DNA of 35,172 nucleotides from Pirellulaceae bacterium. Its GTDB lineage: Bacteria; Planctomycetota; Planctomycetia; Pirellulales; Pirellulaceae. The DNA lies in assembly GCA_029243025.1 (NCBI GenBank), contig JAQWSU010000035.1, positions 1-35,172 of the forward strand. Direction: 5' to 3'. This document shows, in pieces, positions 33,751 through 35,172 of this stretch (position 1 is its first letter; each line of letters begins with the position of its first letter). The translations under genes and the position numbers were made by a program. Under the pieces are notes generated by a model, which was given only the letters and a program-made list of their open reading frames with translations, did not search any database and was not told where the DNA came from.

Positions 33751-35172
33751 AATGTCTAAGCGCAACCTTGCCATCGAATCATTGGAGAAGCGGACCGTTC
33801 TCTCAGGAGCGACTCTGACATCGTACAGCATCTTGGATTTTGAAGTCGACAAGGTACCGGATGCAGACTGGTTGCTTGAGTCTCCGCGAGACACTGCGTC
33901 TGCCTATGTACAAGCAAAGGGCGATTCGGGGGCCAATGTTTTCTCAATCGCTCCGGGCGCAGGCCGTAATGGAAGCCAAGCTCTGCTTGTGGAATCCCTT
34001 GACGCAGGAATGGGGCTTCCAGGTTTCTGGGTCAAACAGGGCATTCAAAATGGTGGATGGGTTGGCCAATCGAACAGCGATCGAGGTTATTTTCTGCCAC
34101 GTGGAATGCAGGCAAACCGACTTGAATTTTGGGTTCGCTTCGAGGACGGTTTCCGAAGTGAGTATGCGGCCGATCCGAATATTTCTCGCACGATGGATGT
34201 CGGCACCTATCATTACAACCCTGGAAAGAACAGTTCCCGAGTCGTCGAGTCAGACAATTGGCACTTCTATCACAAGCTTGTATTGCGTCATGACCAGGCG
34301 GGTGATGACTGGATACACGTCATCTTGAATGAGTCTCCGCAGGACCAACGGACTGGTTCGGGTGGGGTCACCCTGAATCCGACAAGCCCAGCTGGTAATT
34401 ACTGGGAACTTCTTACTCGCTTTTATGTCGACCTGTCACCCTATTTCAGCGACCCCGAGATAGGGTATCCGGCCAAGATGTGGATCGATGACATTCAGTT
34501 GAATTACGTCGAAGAACCCGAACTCGTCGAGGTGACGTTTGGAGACAGCGTCGATGGGCAGATAGTGATTGCCAAACCTGAAGTGGTGCGAGACCTTGAT
34601 GTCAGTGTGACTAATCTTTCGTCATCAACAACGACCGGATATTTGAAAAAGCATGCTCATTGGAGGTTGTTTTCGGAGGTTTTCGATACGCAAACCGGTG
34701 AGGCCGTTGACTACTTGACACTTGAGCCTCAGGAAACGCGTGATCTGACCTTTCGGATCAACCCCAATTCAATGGCCCTGGGGACATCTCACCGAGTCGG
34801 CTTGGTGTTTGTGCCTAACGGTGCCCCCACACCACGGGCCATCTCGACCAATGACGCTAACGTCGAACTCGACAATATCTATCCATACAGTGGTCCTGCT
34901 GACGGAAATTTGTTTGGTGGATTTCAAAATGTGAGAATCCAAGCCGAACTCGAAAACGCTCCACCAATCGTGCAGGGAGGAATTAATTTTGAATCAACCA
35001 TCAACAGTTCGTTTCAAGGGGTTTTGCCGGCTAGTGACAGCGACGAAGACTCCCTGACTTATTCGTTGCTCGAGCATTCCGACACGGGCGCCATTTCGCT
35101 CGATCCGCAGACAGGCGTCTTCAATTTCATTCCACAAACTGACTTTGAGGGTATCTTCCGATTTCGGTATCT
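33751..35172 (+). CDS. LEPR-XLL-type surface protein, 3' end cut off by window edge
   Basis: Open from ATG 33751 to the right edge, 474 codons without a stop. GAGGAAG lies about ten bases before the ATG. The head MSKRNLAIESLEKRTVLSGA carries a LEPR-XLL-like motif (L-E-x-R-x-x-L-S). Residues ~30-255 form the beta-rich domain shared with the left-edge gene (near-identical) and the secreted protein at 6640-8211. The following part holds an Ig/cadherin-like unit (LTYSLLEHSDTGAISLDP, TGVFNFIPQTDFEG, FRFRY). In planctomycetes such heads start very large, repeat-rich extracellular proteins, so much more probably follows outside the window. It is the only convincing plus-strand gene here and diverges from the EPS locus. 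Function is inferred as adhesin or EPS-binding. Confidence 0.85.
33836..34706 (+). repeat. Right arm of long inverted repeat
   Basis: Matches the reverse complement of 1-871 without net gaps, at about 96-97% identity by eye. Two long blocks are perfectly identical: 34186-34321 and 34579-34706. The match starts at the codons for LDFE, just after the LEPR-like head, and runs to the point opposite base 1. Sequence beyond 34706 has no partner in this window only because the left copy is cut off. Confidence 0.9.

Noticed and set aside
33840-34328. A 162-codon plus-strand open frame in the right arm
   Set aside because: It is an out-of-frame shadow of the LEPR surface gene that starts at 33751. 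The correct frame is homologous to the secreted protein at 6640-8211 and stays open to the edge.
1-35172. CRISPR array, IS element, integrase or tRNA attachment site
   Set aside because: No regularly spaced repeats, transposase or integrase motifs, or tRNA-like cloverleafs were seen. The flanking inverted repeats are coding paralogues, not IS ends.

Overview
The window is a surface/exopolysaccharide (EPS) locus, most likely from a marine-type member of the Planctomycetota (Pirellulales-like). The clues are an exosortase with a PEP-CTERM substrate, two sulfotransferases, large surface proteins with an N-terminal LEPR-XLL-like motif (L-E-x-R-x-x-L), and moderate GC content by eye. The taxonomic call is inference; no rRNA or other marker gene is present.

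Layout. From about 32.7 kb down to 1.7 kb every convincing gene lies on the minus strand. In transcription order: a small secreted protein and a PEP-CTERM protein, closed by a perfect hairpin terminator (31502-31533); then polysaccharide deacetylase, exosortase, chain-length regulator/tyrosine kinase fusion, a giant TPR protein, an EpsI-like protein, a phosphoglycosyl transferase, two GT4 glycosyltransferases, a sulfotransferase, an O-antigen-ligase/polymerase-like protein, a second sulfotransferase, an asparagine-synthase-type amidotransferase, another GT4, a CapK/PaaK-like adenylating enzyme, a SufS-like PLP enzyme, a secreted beta-rich protein, another GT4, a FemAB-like acyltransferase, a GT2 and a Wzx-type flippase. 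Short gaps and several 1-4 base overlaps suggest one or a few long operons. The set builds a lipid-linked repeat unit (transferase plus GTs), decorates it (sulfation, deacetylation, possibly amidation or aminoacylation), flips it, polymerises it and controls chain length. The exosortase, EpsI and PEP-CTERM genes link it to protein sorting at the cell surface. No outer-membrane export pore and no PrsK/PrsR-type regulators are visible in the window.

Flanks. The locus is bracketed by two outward-facing, edge-truncated genes for large surface proteins: minus strand 1-970 and plus strand 33751-35172. Their bodies are about 96-97% identical by eye over about 870 bp, in inverted orientation, while their promoters and LEPR-like heads are unrelated. 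A third, diverged paralogue (6640-8211), with an ordinary Sec signal instead of the LEPR head, sits inside the EPS operon. This arrangement could let homologous recombination invert the intervening ~33 kb and swap heads and promoters between the two surface proteins. It also ties this beta-rich domain family to the polysaccharide. It is the most interesting feature here.

Non-coding stretches longer than 300 bases are 971-1711, 16766-17118, 31080-31564 and 32725-33750. They are described individually; apart from the terminator they hold only weak or uncertain signals.
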